64,000 nt of DNA from Korobacter sp036501185 (GTDB lineage Bacteria; Acidobacteriota; Terriglobia; Terriglobales; Acidobacteriaceae). The notes under the pieces were generated by a model. The model saw only the letters and a program-made list of their open reading frames with translations, searched no databases and was not told the DNA's origin. Below are positions 8,292 through 17,078 of the stretch, in pieces. Position 1 is the first letter of the stretch. The number at the start of each line of letters is the position of its first letter. The DNA is taken from assembly GCA_036501185.1 (NCBI GenBank), contig DASYAU010000164.1:62001-126000 (forward strand). The letters run 5' to 3'. The translations under genes were made by a program, and so were the position numbers.

Positions 8292-9593
8292 ATGTCGCGA
8301 AAACTCGATCGCTCCCGTGAACTCCAGAAACGTGCCGAAGCTCTCATCCCGGGCGGCGTGAATTCGCCCGTGCGCGCCTTCCGCGCCGTGGGAAGCGAGC
8401 CGCCGATCCTGGTGCGGGGCAAAGGTGCACAGGTTTTGGATGCCGACGGCAACAGCTACATCGATTACGTACTCTCATGGGGGCCGCTCATTCTTGGCCA
8501 CGCTTTTACGCCAGTGATCAACGCAATCGAGAAGGCTGCCGAGAAAGGAACGAGCTTCGGCGCGTCGACGCCGACCGAAGCCGATCTCGCCGAAGCCGTC
8601 GTCCACGCCATGCCGGCCATCGAAAAGCTGCGCTTCGTGAGCTCGGGGACGGAAGCGACGATGTCAGCCATCCGCCTGGCGCGCGGGTTTACCAATCGCA
8701 AGTACATCGTGAAATTCGAGGGCTGCTATCACGGCCATAGCGATTCGCTGCTGGTGAAAGCCGGCTCCGGCGTCGCCACGCTCGGTATTCCGGGCTCGGC
8801 CGGAGTTCCCGATGAGCTCGCGCAACTCACCTTGGCTTTGCCCTATAACAATGTTGCGGCAGTCGAGCAGGCGTTTGCGAAGTTCAAGGGCCAAATCGCA
8901 TGCGTGATCGTGGAACCGATCGTTGGAAACATGGGCTGCGTGCCACCGGCCACCGGATACCTCGCAGCCCTGCAGCAAATCACCAAACGCGATGGTGCAG
9001 TACTAATAGTCGATGAAGTGATGACCGGCTTCCGCGTGGCCTATGGCGGCGCGCAGGAACTCTACAGACTGAAACCCGACCTTGTCACTCTCGGAAAAAT
9101 CATCGGCGGAGGCCTTCCGGTGGCAGCCTATGGCGGCCGTGCCGAGATCATGGACAAGATCGCTCCGCTCGGCCCCGTCTACCAGGCCGGCACGCTCTCG
9201 GGTAATCCACTGGCGATGGCTGCTGGACTGGCGATGCTCTGTCACCTGCGGGATAACTGCAGCGAGATTTATCCACGCCTCGAACAACTCAGCGGCGACC
9301 TCGTGAACCGCGTACTCGATGCCGCGCGTGACGCCGGCGTCTCGCTCACGGCCAATCGCGTCGGCTCGATGTTCACCTGGTTCTTCACCGCCAAGAAAGT
9401 CACGGACTGGGATTCCGCCGCCACCTGCGACACAAAAAAATTCGGCCGCTTCCACGCCGCGATGATGGACGCCGGCGTCTGGCTGCCGCCCGCCCAGTTC
9501 GAAGCCGCATTCCTTTCGACAGCCCACACCGAGCAGGACGTTGACGACACCGTAGCCGCGGCGCGGGAGGCATTTAGTCAGCTCGCGGATTAA
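8292..9593 (+). CDS. hemL: Glutamate-1-semialdehyde 2,1-aminomutase
   Basis: HemL converts glutamate-1-semialdehyde to 5-aminolevulinate using PLP, the C5 route to haem. The protein has 433 residues from the ATG at 8292, matching the family. It shows SRELQKRAEALIPGGVNSPV, PGGVNSPVRAF, the SSGTEATMSAIRLAR PLP-phosphate site, DEVMTGFR, and TLGKIIGGGLP, where the lysine near residue 268 forms the Schiff base. The open frame extends further upstream to 8022, but that part overlaps the divergent aldo/keto reductase. GAGG a few bases before 8292 supports the shorter start. The CRP-like site just upstream suggests regulated expression. Confidence 0.96.
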   Translation: MSRKLDRSRELQKRAEALIPGGVNSPVRAFRAVGSEPPILVRGKGAQVLDADGNSYIDYVLSWGPLILGHAFTPVINAIEKAAEKGTSFGASTPTEADLAEAVVHAMPAIEKLRFVSSGTEATMSAIRLARGFTNRKYIVKFEGCYHGHSDSLLVKAGSGVATLGIPGSAGVPDELAQLTLALPYNNVAAVEQAFAKFKGQIACVIVEPIVGNMGCVPPATGYLAALQQITKRDGAVLIVDEVMTGFRVAYGGAQELYRLKPDLVTLGKIIGGGLPVAAYGGRAEIMDKIAPLGPVYQAGTLSGNPLAMAAGLAMLCHLRDNCSEIYPRLEQLSGDLVNRVLDAARDAGVSLTANRVGSMFTWFFTAKKVTDWDSAATCDTKKFGRFHAAMMDAGVWLPPAQFEAAFLSTAHTEQDVDDTVAAAREAFSQLAD

Positions 9594-9599
9594 TTCTTT

Positions 9600-10118
9600 T
9601 CAGGCGTACCACTCCTTGCCTTCGTCAGCCGATGGCCCGTAGAGGGCCGGAACGCTCGCCGAGAGCAGGCGCAGATACACAGTGAGCTGTCCACGATGAT
9701 GCGCGAGATGGTTGATCACCGTATCGCGGATCATGACGTGACGCGGCGCCTGTATCACCACTTTGCCTTTCGCCAGCAGCTTCCAATCGGTCATCAAGTG
9801 TTCGTCGGTGGTGTGGCGGAGCGCGGAGATCGCCTTGTCCAATGCGGCTTTGTGCATTTCCAGCAGCTGATCGTTGGACTTGATTTCCGGCACCGGAGGC
9901 TTGCCGCCGTCTTTCGGAGCAATGTCGAGCTCGTTGCGATTCACGATGAAATCCACCCACTCCACCATGGTTGCAACCATGTAGACGAGATAGCCGAGCT
10001 GCATGGATTTGTCATGCGGTTTCCAGGAATCATGATTGATCGGAACCCGCGCCAGTGCCCTGCGGGTGGTTTCAGCATCGCGTTCAATGTCGGCAATGAG
10101 CAATTCGGTCAGTTTCAT
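9600..10118 (-). CDS. DinB family protein
   Basis: A 172-residue member of the DinB/YfiT four-helix-bundle superfamily, probably a metal-dependent thiol-transferase-like protein or orphan relative. The family histidines are visible: an N-terminal region around SWKPHDKSMQLGYLV and the C-terminal LAHHRGQLTVYLRLL followed by VPALYGPSADEG, a characteristic tail. The third metal ligand is probably the histidine in PHDKSM. It is convergent with hemL, with six bases between stops, and divergent from ruvB. The specific reaction is unknown; many Acidobacteriota carry several paralogues, and another distant DinB-like gene lies at 55971-56420. Confidence 0.85.
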   Translation of the reverse strand: MKLTELLIADIERDAETTRRALARVPINHDSWKPHDKSMQLGYLVYMVATMVEWVDFIVNRNELDIAPKDGGKPPVPEIKSNDQLLEMHKAALDKAISALRHTTDEHLMTDWKLLAKGKVVIQAPRHVMIRDTVINHLAHHRGQLTVYLRLLSASVPALYGPSADEGKEWYA

Positions 10119-10246
10119 CTAGCTGCTTTCCATCCACCTCTTTGCAGATGTCGCCGAGCCAGACGAGGTTGGCAGTTACCTCGGTTCGTCTGGTCCGCAA
10201 AGCCCCGGATTGCCTCTCGCCTTTTTTCCGGCTAGTATCGCGATCA

Positions 10247-11287
10247 GTGCCCCAAGGCGAAAAATCCGATCAGCGGGAGCGCCTGGTTTCCGCCATTCCC
10301 GTCGAGGACGATTCCTCGTTCGAGCTCAAGCTGCGGCCGCAGTGGCTGCGCGAGTTCATCGGGCAGCAGAAAGTCAAAGACAACCTCGCCGTAGCCATTG
10401 AGGCCGCCCGTTCCCGCGGTGAAGCCCTCGACCACGTGCTGCTCTATGGGCCACCAGGGCTGGGCAAAACCACGCTGGCCAATATCATCGCCAACGAAAT
10501 GCAGGCGCAATTCCAGCAGACTTCCGGTCCGACCCTGCAGATCAAGGGCGATCTAACCGCGATCCTCACCAACGTCCGCGACAAGCAGGTGCTCTTCATT
10601 GACGAAGTGCACCGCCTGCAACCCGCACTGGAAGAGCTGCTGTATTCGGCGGTGGAAGACTACAAGCTCGACATCATCATTGGCCAGGGGCCGTCGGCGC
10701 GCACGCACACCATCGATGTCGCGCCCTTTACGCTGGTGGCTGCCACCACCCGAGCCGGATTACTTTCGGCACCGCTGCGTTCCCGCTTCGGCATCGTCCT
10801 TCGGCTGGAGTTCTATACCACTGAAGATTTGAAGATCATTTTGAAGCGCTCTGCCGAAATCCTGAATGTGCAGATCGACGAGGGCGGCGCTTCCGAGATC
10901 GCCACCCGTTGCCGTGGGACACCGCGCATTGCGAACCGGCTTTTGCGGCGTGTGCGGGATTATGCGCAAGTACGCGGGGCGGGGAACATCGATCGCCCGA
11001 CCGCACAGGCCGCTCTTGAGATGCTGGAGGTTGACCAGCATGGATTTGATGAGGTGGACCGCCGGCTAATGCTGACCATCATCGAGAAGTACCAGGGAGG
11101 CCCGGTGGGCCTGAACACGCTCGCCGCCTCACTCGCGGAGGAGACCGATGCGATTGAGGAGATTTACGAGCCCTTTTTGATCCAATTGGGCTTCCTCGAC
11201 CGAACTCCCAGGGGGCGCGTGGCAACGCATTTGGCTTATGAATACTTCAAATTGAAGCCGCCTAAAAAGCAGGATAGTCTGTTCTAG
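10247..11287 (+). CDS. ruvB: Holliday junction branch-migration ATPase RuvB
   Basis: RuvB is the AAA+ motor that drives branch migration with RuvA. The sequence has LRPQWLREFIGQQKVKDNL, Walker A YGPPGLGKT near residue 67, Walker B FIDEVHRL, sensor ATTRAGLLSAPLRSRFG, and a C-terminal winged helix with RTPRGRVAT. The frame is open upstream to an ATG at 10142, but that segment is not RuvB-like. A GTG at 10247 gives 346 residues, the usual length, and is my preferred start. ruvA and ruvC are not nearby. The gene is divergent from the DinB-family gene. Confidence 0.95.
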   Translation: MPQGEKSDQRERLVSAIPVEDDSSFELKLRPQWLREFIGQQKVKDNLAVAIEAARSRGEALDHVLLYGPPGLGKTTLANIIANEMQAQFQQTSGPTLQIKGDLTAILTNVRDKQVLFIDEVHRLQPALEELLYSAVEDYKLDIIIGQGPSARTHTIDVAPFTLVAATTRAGLLSAPLRSRFGIVLRLEFYTTEDLKIILKRSAEILNVQIDEGGASEIATRCRGTPRIANRLLRRVRDYAQVRGAGNIDRPTAQAALEMLEVDQHGFDEVDRRLMLTIIEKYQGGPVGLNTLAASLAEETDAIEEIYEPFLIQLGFLDRTPRGRVATHLAYEYFKLKPPKKQDSLF

Positions 11288-11349
11288 GCGCACATTGGTT
11301 GGTAAGGCCGGGCAGCCGCCCGGAGGCTCGCGAAGTTTGGGGGAACAAC

Positions 11350-11745
11350 ATGAGTCTGATGCAACGGCCAATTCGGCTACAGAACCACGACCAGGAAACA
11401 CCGCTCTATTTGTGCGCATTTTCGGCCGACGTTCCGCCCGAACAGATCGCCCGGCTCGGCGCCGCGCTCGGAAAATTGCCGGCGCTGCTCGAAGCTTATC
11501 TCTGCGAGACCAACGAGCATCCGAATCGCCCCGAGAATGCTGACCCGATCTTGGTGCTCGTGGTCGACAAGGAGCACGAGGCGAGCACCGCCAGTTATGC
11601 GGAAATGCTCGTCCGTCGGCTGTTCGCCGAGGGCCCGCACTTCGAAATGTGGATCACAAACGCGGACTCCGAAGTAGTGGCCGATGTGCAGAAAGTCGCG
11701 AAGCCGATGGAACTCTTCCCCGTGGGCCTGACCTGGCGGATGTAG
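11350..11745 (+). CDS. Conserved hypothetical protein, SseB-C-terminal-like
   Basis: A 131-residue soluble protein with no signal peptide or membrane segment. It contains LYLCAFSADVPPEQIARLG and a hydrophobic PILVLVVD strand before a helical region, and ends with a LFPVGLTWRM segment. The alternation of beta strands and helices faintly recalls the C-terminal domain of SseB-like (enhanced serine sensitivity) proteins, but I cannot confirm this. The ATG at 11350 follows GGGGGA with good spacing; an upstream in-frame ATG at 11299 is less likely. It sits between ruvB and the PAP2 gene on the same strand. Confidence 0.6.
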   Translation: MSLMQRPIRLQNHDQETPLYLCAFSADVPPEQIARLGAALGKLPALLEAYLCETNEHPNRPENADPILVLVVDKEHEASTASYAEMLVRRLFAEGPHFEMWITNADSEVVADVQKVAKPMELFPVGLTWRM

Positions 11746-11778
11746 CCCAACAAGCATGAAGATTTCGCTGCCGGCACA

Positions 11779-13002
11779 ATGCGGATGAGCGCTCAACCTT
11801 TGGCCGCGGCCGGTATTTCCTCAGGTCGATCCTTTCAGCTCGTTGCCAGTCTCCTACTCACCGCCGTCGTCGTTGTTTGCCTGCTGAATTCCGATGTCTA
11901 TTACGCCTTCCTGGTGGGGCCATTTTTCGGCTACGGACTGGCCGCTACTTTAATTTTGCAAGTGCGAGCGAAGGCGCCGCCGCTTGATTTCGTCGCGGTG
12001 TTTCTCCTGGCCGTTGTATTCTTTTGTGTCGACTGGTTCGGACTTCATTACACCATCACGATTGCATCGTTCTACTCGTTCGTCGGACTCGCCAGCCTGC
12101 TGGTGTTCGGACTGCGAACCATTTGGGCCCGAGGAAATCGCGAACTGCTGATTTACTGCTTCCTCCCGGCACTGGCGCTCGCCATCGGGATGCGTTTCGA
12201 CGCTTTCTTCCTCGCCCACTCGGCAAGCATGCACGGTAAGACACTCGACCTCTACTTGTATGCGGCCGACTGCAGCTTCGGCCTGCAATGCCCATATATC
12301 GTCGGACAGTTTTTCATGCGGCATCGATGGATAGGACGCCTCAGCTTGTTCGTTTATGAGAGCTGCATGGTGCCCCTGGTACTGGTGTACGCCGTGATGT
12401 TCGCGCAGCGCAAGCGTGCGTTAAACGCCTTCGTGGCATTCGCAATCGCCGGGCCGATTGACGTAGTTCTCTTCCTGCTCGTGCCGGGAGTCGGTCCAAT
12501 TTACGCGTTTCCGAACTTTCCTATCCCGCCGCTCCACACCGCCGACGTCGCGCGTCTCGTCCTCGAGCCCATCGTGGTGACTGCGCCGCGCAACGCGATT
12601 CCGTCGCTGCACCTGACGTGGGCACTGCTGGCTTACTGGAACACGCGACGCGGCCCGCTCTGGCTGCGCGTCCTGACGTTCATCCTGGTGATTGGCACGG
12701 TGCTGGCAACCCTCGGCACAGGGCAGCATTACCTCGTGGATCTCATCGCTGCCGTACCGTTCTCATTGCTGGTTCAAGCGCTCGCGTCGAATTCGTTCCG
12801 CGTTCCGCGGCAGGCGTGGACCGTGCCGTTCATCGTCGGTCTTCTGTTGACGCTGATTTGGCTGGCGCTCGTCAGCTTTGGCGTGCGTCTTCTCTGGTCT
12901 TCGCTCGCGATTCCGTGGCTGTTGAGCGCGGCCACGCTGCTGCTCTCCGGATTTTTCTACGTAAGACTTCGCCGGCAAGAAGATCAGGAGCTCGCCAGCT
13001 GA
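11779..13002 (+). CDS. PAP2-superfamily membrane phosphatase/phosphotransferase
   Basis: A 407-residue polytopic membrane protein with about ten hydrophobic segments. The second half carries PAP2 catalytic motifs: NAIPSLHLTWA (motif 2, PSLH) near residue 275 and GTGQHYLVDLIAA (motif 3, H-x-x-x-D) near residue 315. The layout, a long N-terminal membrane region before the PAP2 core, resembles the Aur1/inositolphosphotransferase-like branch rather than simple PgpB-type phosphatases. Likely substrates are lipid phosphates or phospholipid headgroups, but this is inference. ATG at 11779 or 11785 may start it. It overlaps the convergent gene at 12984 by 19 bases. Confidence 0.8.
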   Translation: MRMSAQPLAAAGISSGRSFQLVASLLLTAVVVVCLLNSDVYYAFLVGPFFGYGLAATLILQVRAKAPPLDFVAVFLLAVVFFCVDWFGLHYTITIASFYSFVGLASLLVFGLRTIWARGNRELLIYCFLPALALAIGMRFDAFFLAHSASMHGKTLDLYLYAADCSFGLQCPYIVGQFFMRHRWIGRLSLFVYESCMVPLVLVYAVMFAQRKRALNAFVAFAIAGPIDVVLFLLVPGVGPIYAFPNFPIPPLHTADVARLVLEPIVVTAPRNAIPSLHLTWALLAYWNTRRGPLWLRVLTFILVIGTVLATLGTGQHYLVDLIAAVPFSLLVQALASNSFRVPRQAWTVPFIVGLLLTLIWLALVSFGVRLLWSSLAIPWLLSAATLLLSGFFYVRLRRQEDQELAS

Positions 13003-14252
13003 CGCATCGCTTCGAGCAGGCGGTCCACCTCTTCTGCCGTCGAATAGTGGCAAAGCCCAATGCGCAGGACGCCGCCTTGATCCTCCACGCCAAGCTGTTC
13101 GGTCACATTGATGCCGTAGAAGTTTCCGTCCCAGGTGTAAATGCCAATGTCTCCGAGCCGCTTGGAAACTTCAGCCGGGGAATGGTTCGGTAACCGGATG
13201 GAAACGGTTGGCGTTCGCTCGTCGAGGCGCTCGAGTTCGCGAATCCCATAAAAAGTAAGGCCGGGGATGTTCAGCAGCCCGCGAATCAGCCTGGCTGCGA
13301 GTTCACGGTCATGCTGGTGGATCCACCCGTATGCAGCACGCAACGCATCACGGCGTGCATGTGCCGCCGGTGATGCCTGGCGGCCAAGATCGGCAAGATA
13401 CTCCACGCACGCCGTCACGCCCGCGATCCCTTCGTGATTCAGCGTGCCAGTCTCCCAGCGATCGGGAAGCGTGTCGCCCGCCGGACGGACCTTGTAAGCG
13501 TGCAGTCGCAGCAGATGCTCGCGCTTCCCGTAAAGCACACCTACATGTGGTCCAAAGAACTTGTAGGCCGAGCAGGCAAGAAAATCGCAGTCCAAGTCGC
13601 GGACGTCGATCACCCCGTGCGGCGCGTATTGCACAGCGTCAATGAACATCATTGCGCCAGCGGCGTGTGCCATCTGTGTGATCTCTTTCACCGGATTGAT
13701 CGTCCCGACGACGTTCGACGCGTATCCCACCGCTACAAGCTTTGTCCGCGTGTTCAGCTTCGATTTCAAGTCGTCGAGGTCGAGCGTGCAATCCTCCAAA
13801 TGGAAGCGGACTGCGTGCACCTTCACCCCGCGCTCTTCCAGCGCCTTCCACGGCGCGAAGTTTGCATCGTGATCCAGAAGCGTCGTAACAATCTCGTCGC
13901 CTTTACGCAACTCGCGCCCAATCGACCGGCTCAAGGCGAATGTCAACGTCGTCATGTTCTGTCCGAACACAGTCTCGTCCGGATCGCTGCCCAGCAGGTC
14001 GGCCATGGCTGCGTGCGCTTCGGCCAACATTGCGTCCGTCCGTTCAGCAGTGCGGAAGAAGCCGTGCGTATTGCAATTCGAATGAACCAGGTAATCCGAA
14101 ATCGCGTCGATCACCCGTTGCGGCACCTGCGTCCCGCCGGGAGCGTCGAAGTAAACCGCTGGATACCCATTCACGGTTTCGGAAAGTGCGGGGAATTGCG
14201 CCCGCAGCGAGTTGAGATCAACACTCGAAGCTAGTGATTCGCGGGAAACCAA
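12984..14252 (-). CDS. Cysteine-desulfurase-like class V aminotransferase
   Basis: A 422-residue PLP enzyme of the class V/SufS-related fold, in the cysteine-desulfurase-like (VC1184-type) subfamily. Visible are YFDAPGGTQVPQRV near the N-terminus, HDANFAPW, DAVQYAPHG with the PLP-contacting Asp and His, and ACSAYKFFGPH with the Schiff-base lysine near residue 231. The active-site cysteine loop of true desulfurases is not obvious to me, so cysteine desulfurase activity should not be assumed. It is separated by three bases from the homoserine dehydrogenase stop-to-start junction upstream, so the two probably form an operon. Its 3-prime end overlaps the PAP2 gene. Confidence 0.85.
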   Translation of the reverse strand: MVSRESLASSVDLNSLRAQFPALSETVNGYPAVYFDAPGGTQVPQRVIDAISDYLVHSNCNTHGFFRTAERTDAMLAEAHAAMADLLGSDPDETVFGQNMTTLTFALSRSIGRELRKGDEIVTTLLDHDANFAPWKALEERGVKVHAVRFHLEDCTLDLDDLKSKLNTRTKLVAVGYASNVVGTINPVKEITQMAHAAGAMMFIDAVQYAPHGVIDVRDLDCDFLACSAYKFFGPHVGVLYGKREHLLRLHAYKVRPAGDTLPDRWETGTLNHEGIAGVTACVEYLADLGRQASPAAHARRDALRAAYGWIHQHDRELAARLIRGLLNIPGLTFYGIRELERLDERTPTVSIRLPNHSPAEVSKRLGDIGIYTWDGNFYGINVTEQLGVEDQGGVLRIGLCHYSTAEEVDRLLEAMRQLASS

Positions 14253-14255
14253 GAA

Positions 14256-15266
14256 TTACTCCTTCACAGCTCGTAAGAAATCGGTAAGCAGACCATAGGC
14301 GACCGCGTCGAGACCGGGATTGATCTCGTGAATAGTGAGCGTCGGAAACATGTCGGTGGCAAACGAGATCACCGACGACGTTCCCGCTACTTGCGCGAGC
14401 GGATCACTGAGCGGCAAAGCCTCCGGTAGCACGCGCGCCTTTATCGCGCCGCCTTCCAGCTCCGCGCTACAAACTACTTTGTAGCGACGGCCCTCCGCGT
14501 GGGCTGCGGCAATCTGCGCGGCGCTGATGTCGCGAATTCCGTGCCGTTCCACCTGGCTGGGTAACACGTGCCTGTGCATCAACACCGTCGCCAGCGCAGC
14601 AACTTTCACAGCGGCATCCCACCCATCAATGTCGTTCGCCGGATCGCTCTCGGCCACGCCGATCTCCTGGGTGTAGCGCACGGCTTCGCCGAATGATTTC
14701 CCCTGTTCCATCGCTTCCAGGATCACGTTGGTAGTGGAGTTCAATATCCCCCGAAAGCCCCGCAATTCGATAGCCGGCAGGCACTCGCGAAACATGTTGA
14801 AAATCGGCACCCCATCCATCACCGCCGATTCGAAATAAAACTTGCGGTGCATCTTCGCGGCGAGCGCGGTCAGTGCCTCGTAACCAAACACCACCGGCCC
14901 TTTGTTGGCCGAGATCGCATGCGCCCCATGTTCAAGCGCGCAGATTAGGTGCTCCAGCGCGGGCTGGCCGTTTTGCGGATTGAGCGAGGTGGTTTCGAAC
15001 ACTGCATCGGGTCGCGCGTCCACAATCCAATGCCGCAGGGAATCGCTGGTCTCTGCGGTTTGCAAATCGCCCTCGAGCAGGCGATCGAAATTGAATCCCT
15101 CCGGCTTCACGCGCCACCCAAGCTTTCGTGTGGCCACTCCGGTAATCACGCAGTCCAGGTGGTGCTCTCGCGCCAACACTTCGCGCTTGCGCTTTAGCAG
15201 CGAGACGAACGTGCGTCCCACGTTGCCGAAGCCGAGCAGGGCGAGATTGTAAGTCCGAAGTGGCAT
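14256..15266 (-). CDS. Homoserine dehydrogenase (short form, no ACT domain)
   Basis: A 336-residue NAD(P)-dependent dehydrogenase that reduces aspartate semialdehyde to homoserine for threonine and methionine synthesis. The N-terminal LALLGFGNVGRTF is the Rossmann nucleotide-binding motif, ISANKGPVVFGYEAL is the substrate/cation region, and SDPANDIDGWDAAVKVA matches the homoserine dehydrogenase signature. It ends before the C-terminal ACT domain of feedback-regulated forms, so threonine inhibition is less likely. It lies immediately upstream of the PLP enzyme at 12984-14252 on the same strand, hinting at a joint role in sulfur or amino-acid metabolism. Confidence 0.87.
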   Translation of the reverse strand: MPLRTYNLALLGFGNVGRTFVSLLKRKREVLAREHHLDCVITGVATRKLGWRVKPEGFNFDRLLEGDLQTAETSDSLRHWIVDARPDAVFETTSLNPQNGQPALEHLICALEHGAHAISANKGPVVFGYEALTALAAKMHRKFYFESAVMDGVPIFNMFRECLPAIELRGFRGILNSTTNVILEAMEQGKSFGEAVRYTQEIGVAESDPANDIDGWDAAVKVAALATVLMHRHVLPSQVERHGIRDISAAQIAAAHAEGRRYKVVCSAELEGGAIKARVLPEALPLSDPLAQVAGTSSVISFATDMFPTLTIHEINPGLDAVAYGLLTDFLRAVKE

Positions 15267-15300
15267 CGCGAAGTCATCAGGCTAACAAATCGCGCGGTAC

Positions 15301-15331
15301 AAAAGAAGAAGGCGCCCTCAAAGAGCGCCCC
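15301..15331 (-). terminator. Probable terminator after the cytochrome c gene
   Basis: On the minus strand a GC-rich hairpin (GGCGCTC-TTT-GAGGGCGCC, plus-strand 15311-15330, with one bulge) is followed by TTCTTCTTTT. It lies about 20 bases past the cytochrome c stop. Confidence 0.65.
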
Positions 15332-15352
15332 GCTTCCTAATTTGGCCGAAAA

Positions 15353-15796
15353 CTACTTTGCTTGCAGGCTCTCGATGTATTTCGTCAGGTTGGAAGCGCG
15401 CAATTCCACGTCGCCCTGCTCACCCGAGCTCAGCGACCGGAACACCGGTCCCCACACTGGCATGTCCTTGCTCCCATGTGCCGCAACATCGGCATTCAGG
15501 ATGACGGTTTTCACGTGCAGCGCCGGGTATTGTCCGCCCGTATTCGCAGCCAACCGGGTCAAATCGGTGGGAGGCAGTTTCAGGGCTGCGGCCGCCGGAC
15601 CATCGCCCTTCGCCGCTGCGCCGTGGCAGGCTGCGCAATAAGCTTTGTAATTGGCTGCGCCGTCGCTGGCCGAAACCCGGGGTGCCGCTACGTGCCGGAT
15701 CTTCGGGGTGCTGCTGGTGGGTTGAGTGGTCGATTGCGCCGCGGCAAATAACGAAGCTGCGGCAAACAATACGGTTAGGATAAGAACTTTTTTCAT
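15353..15796 (-). CDS. Exported class I cytochrome c
   Basis: A 147-residue protein with an N-terminal signal peptide (KKVLILTVLFAAASLFAAA, cleavage after the AAAQ region) and one haem-attachment motif, CAACHG, near residue 57. A later DMPVWG provides the likely axial methionine near residue 115. The fold is that of a small periplasmic cytochrome c or the cytochrome c subunit of a larger chain. It carries electrons in the periplasm; its partner is not encoded nearby. It is divergent from the hydrolase at 15981, with a CRP-like palindrome in the spacer. Confidence 0.88.
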   Translation of the reverse strand: MKKVLILTVLFAAASLFAAAQSTTQPTSSTPKIRHVAAPRVSASDGAANYKAYCAACHGAAAKGDGPAAAALKLPPTDLTRLAANTGGQYPALHVKTVILNADVAAHGSKDMPVWGPVFRSLSSGEQGDVELRASNLTKYIESLQAK

Positions 15797-15920
15797 GTGC
15801 CCTCCTGTCGTCCGCTATGGGGGCGACGCGCGGACTCGAATCGATTTTTCGGTACCGCGGGCAGTCGCTGGAAATGGCTCGCTGCCAGGGAAAAGTGTGG
15901 ACTTTCGCAACCCGGATGGC

Positions 15921-15936
15921 AGTGACGCCCGTCACA
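15921..15936. promoter_or_regulatory. CRP-type palindrome between cytochrome c and hydrolase genes
   Basis: AGTGA-CGCCCG-TCACA matches the TGTGA-N6-TCACA consensus at nine of ten positions and is symmetrical over GTGA/TCAC. It lies in the 184-base spacer of two divergent genes. No clear -10 box stands at the expected distance on either side, so the direction of control is unknown. Confidence 0.4.
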
Positions 15937-15980
15937 CGCAAAAGTTCCGGCTCTGGCGCATCTCCCCTCCCGCGCGTACC

Positions 15981-16976
15981 ATGGCGCGCATGAAAATCCT
16001 TCGCTTGTTTGCCATCTTGCTGTTTTTAGGGACGTTGTCCCTCGCACAGGCCGCCCCGAAAAGCGCGAACGTGTACCCCATCGAAGAAGGCCTGGTGGAT
16101 GCTAACGGCGTGATGATTTATTACATGGCCGTTGGTCACGGCAGCCCACTGGTCATCGTCCACGGCGGCCCGGGCGCTTCGCACGACTACTTCCTGCCAA
16201 ACCTCTATCTGCTGGCTCGCCACAACCGGCTCATTTTTATTGATGAGCGCGGCTCGGGCCGCTCGCCCAAACTCGACGACGTGAAGCAATACACCGTCGA
16301 GAATATGGCGGATGACGTCGAGGCCGTGCGCAAAGCACTGAACCTCGGCAAGATTTCGCTGCTCGGCCACTCCTACGGTGGAGTGCTCGCCCAGGCGTAC
16401 GCCCTCAAATATCAGCAGAACCTCTCGCATCTCATCCTCGCGTCGACGTTCCCCAGCACGAAGCAGATGAATGAGGTCCTGGCGAGAGAGAAAAACGCTA
16501 TGCCTGAAGACAAGCGCAAGCGACTCGAGGAACTCGAAAAGGCCGGCCTCTTCGGCAAGGGCGAAGCGTGGGAGCATGGACGGTATCCCGCCGAGTACGC
16601 CACGCTGGCGTGGGGTGACGGCTACTTCCCATTCATTTACGGTGCACGGCCGGATCCAAATTACGATCCGCAGGGCCAGAACACCACAAATTCCTGGCTG
16701 CTCTATCGCGAAATGTGGGGTTCCGACGGCGAATTCGTCATCGACGGCAACCTGAAGAGCGTGGAGTACCTGGACCAGCTCGCGACAATAAAGGTGCCTA
16801 CGCTCATCATCGTGGGCGAGCACGACGAGTGCGATCCTTCGCTATCGAAGGAAATGAACAGCAAAATCGCGGGTTCCAAGCTGGTCATCCTGCCGAACTC
16901 CGGCCATATGACCTTCGAGGACCAGCCCGCAATGTTCATGCAGGCCGTCGGCGATTTCGTGAACGACCGCAAGTAG
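15981..16976 (+). CDS. Exported alpha/beta hydrolase, proline-iminopeptidase-like
   Basis: A 331-residue hydrolase with a signal peptide (KILRLFAILLFLGTLSLAQA) and an alpha/beta-hydrolase core. HGGPGASHDY forms the oxyanion hole typical of proline iminopeptidases, IDERGSGRS follows, and GHSYGG holds the nucleophilic serine. EHDECDP gives the likely acid, and the histidine in SGHMTFEDQP completes the triad. The substrate may be N-terminal proline peptides or an ester. ATGs at 15981 and 15990 are both possible. The open frame upstream to 15726 covers the divergent cytochrome c gene and is not used. Confidence 0.85.
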   Translation: MARMKILRLFAILLFLGTLSLAQAAPKSANVYPIEEGLVDANGVMIYYMAVGHGSPLVIVHGGPGASHDYFLPNLYLLARHNRLIFIDERGSGRSPKLDDVKQYTVENMADDVEAVRKALNLGKISLLGHSYGGVLAQAYALKYQQNLSHLILASTFPSTKQMNEVLAREKNAMPEDKRKRLEELEKAGLFGKGEAWEHGRYPAEYATLAWGDGYFPFIYGARPDPNYDPQGQNTTNSWLLYREMWGSDGEFVIDGNLKSVEYLDQLATIKVPTLIIVGEHDECDPSLSKEMNSKIAGSKLVILPNSGHMTFEDQPAMFMQAVGDFVNDRK

Positions 16977-17008
16977 CTGTAACCAAATGTATCAACTCGC
17001 GATTGGGC

Positions 17009-17037
17009 TTGACGTCGGCGGGATAACTTCGGATAAT
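17009..17037 (+). promoter_or_regulatory. Sigma70-type promoter of the arg operon
   Basis: TTGACG (17009-17014) and GATAAT (17032-17037) are separated by exactly 17 bases, matching five of six positions in each consensus box. Transcription would start near 17044, about 35 bases before argR. Confidence 0.75.
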
Positions 17038-17065
17038 TATTCCAGCGGTTGCATATTTATGCATG
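17028..17065 (+). promoter_or_regulatory. Tandem ARG boxes (ArgR operator)
   Basis: Two 18-base sites fit the ARG-box consensus TNTGNATWWWWATNCANA. Box 1 (17028-17045) overlaps the -10 element and is the weaker match; box 2 (17048-17065) has a perfect TGCAT-ATTT-ATGCA core. They are two bases apart, and known ArgR operators use paired boxes with a gap of two or three bases. ArgR bound here would occlude the promoter, so autorepression by arginine is likely. Confidence 0.75.
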
Positions 17066-17078
17066 AGCTGGGAGAGCG

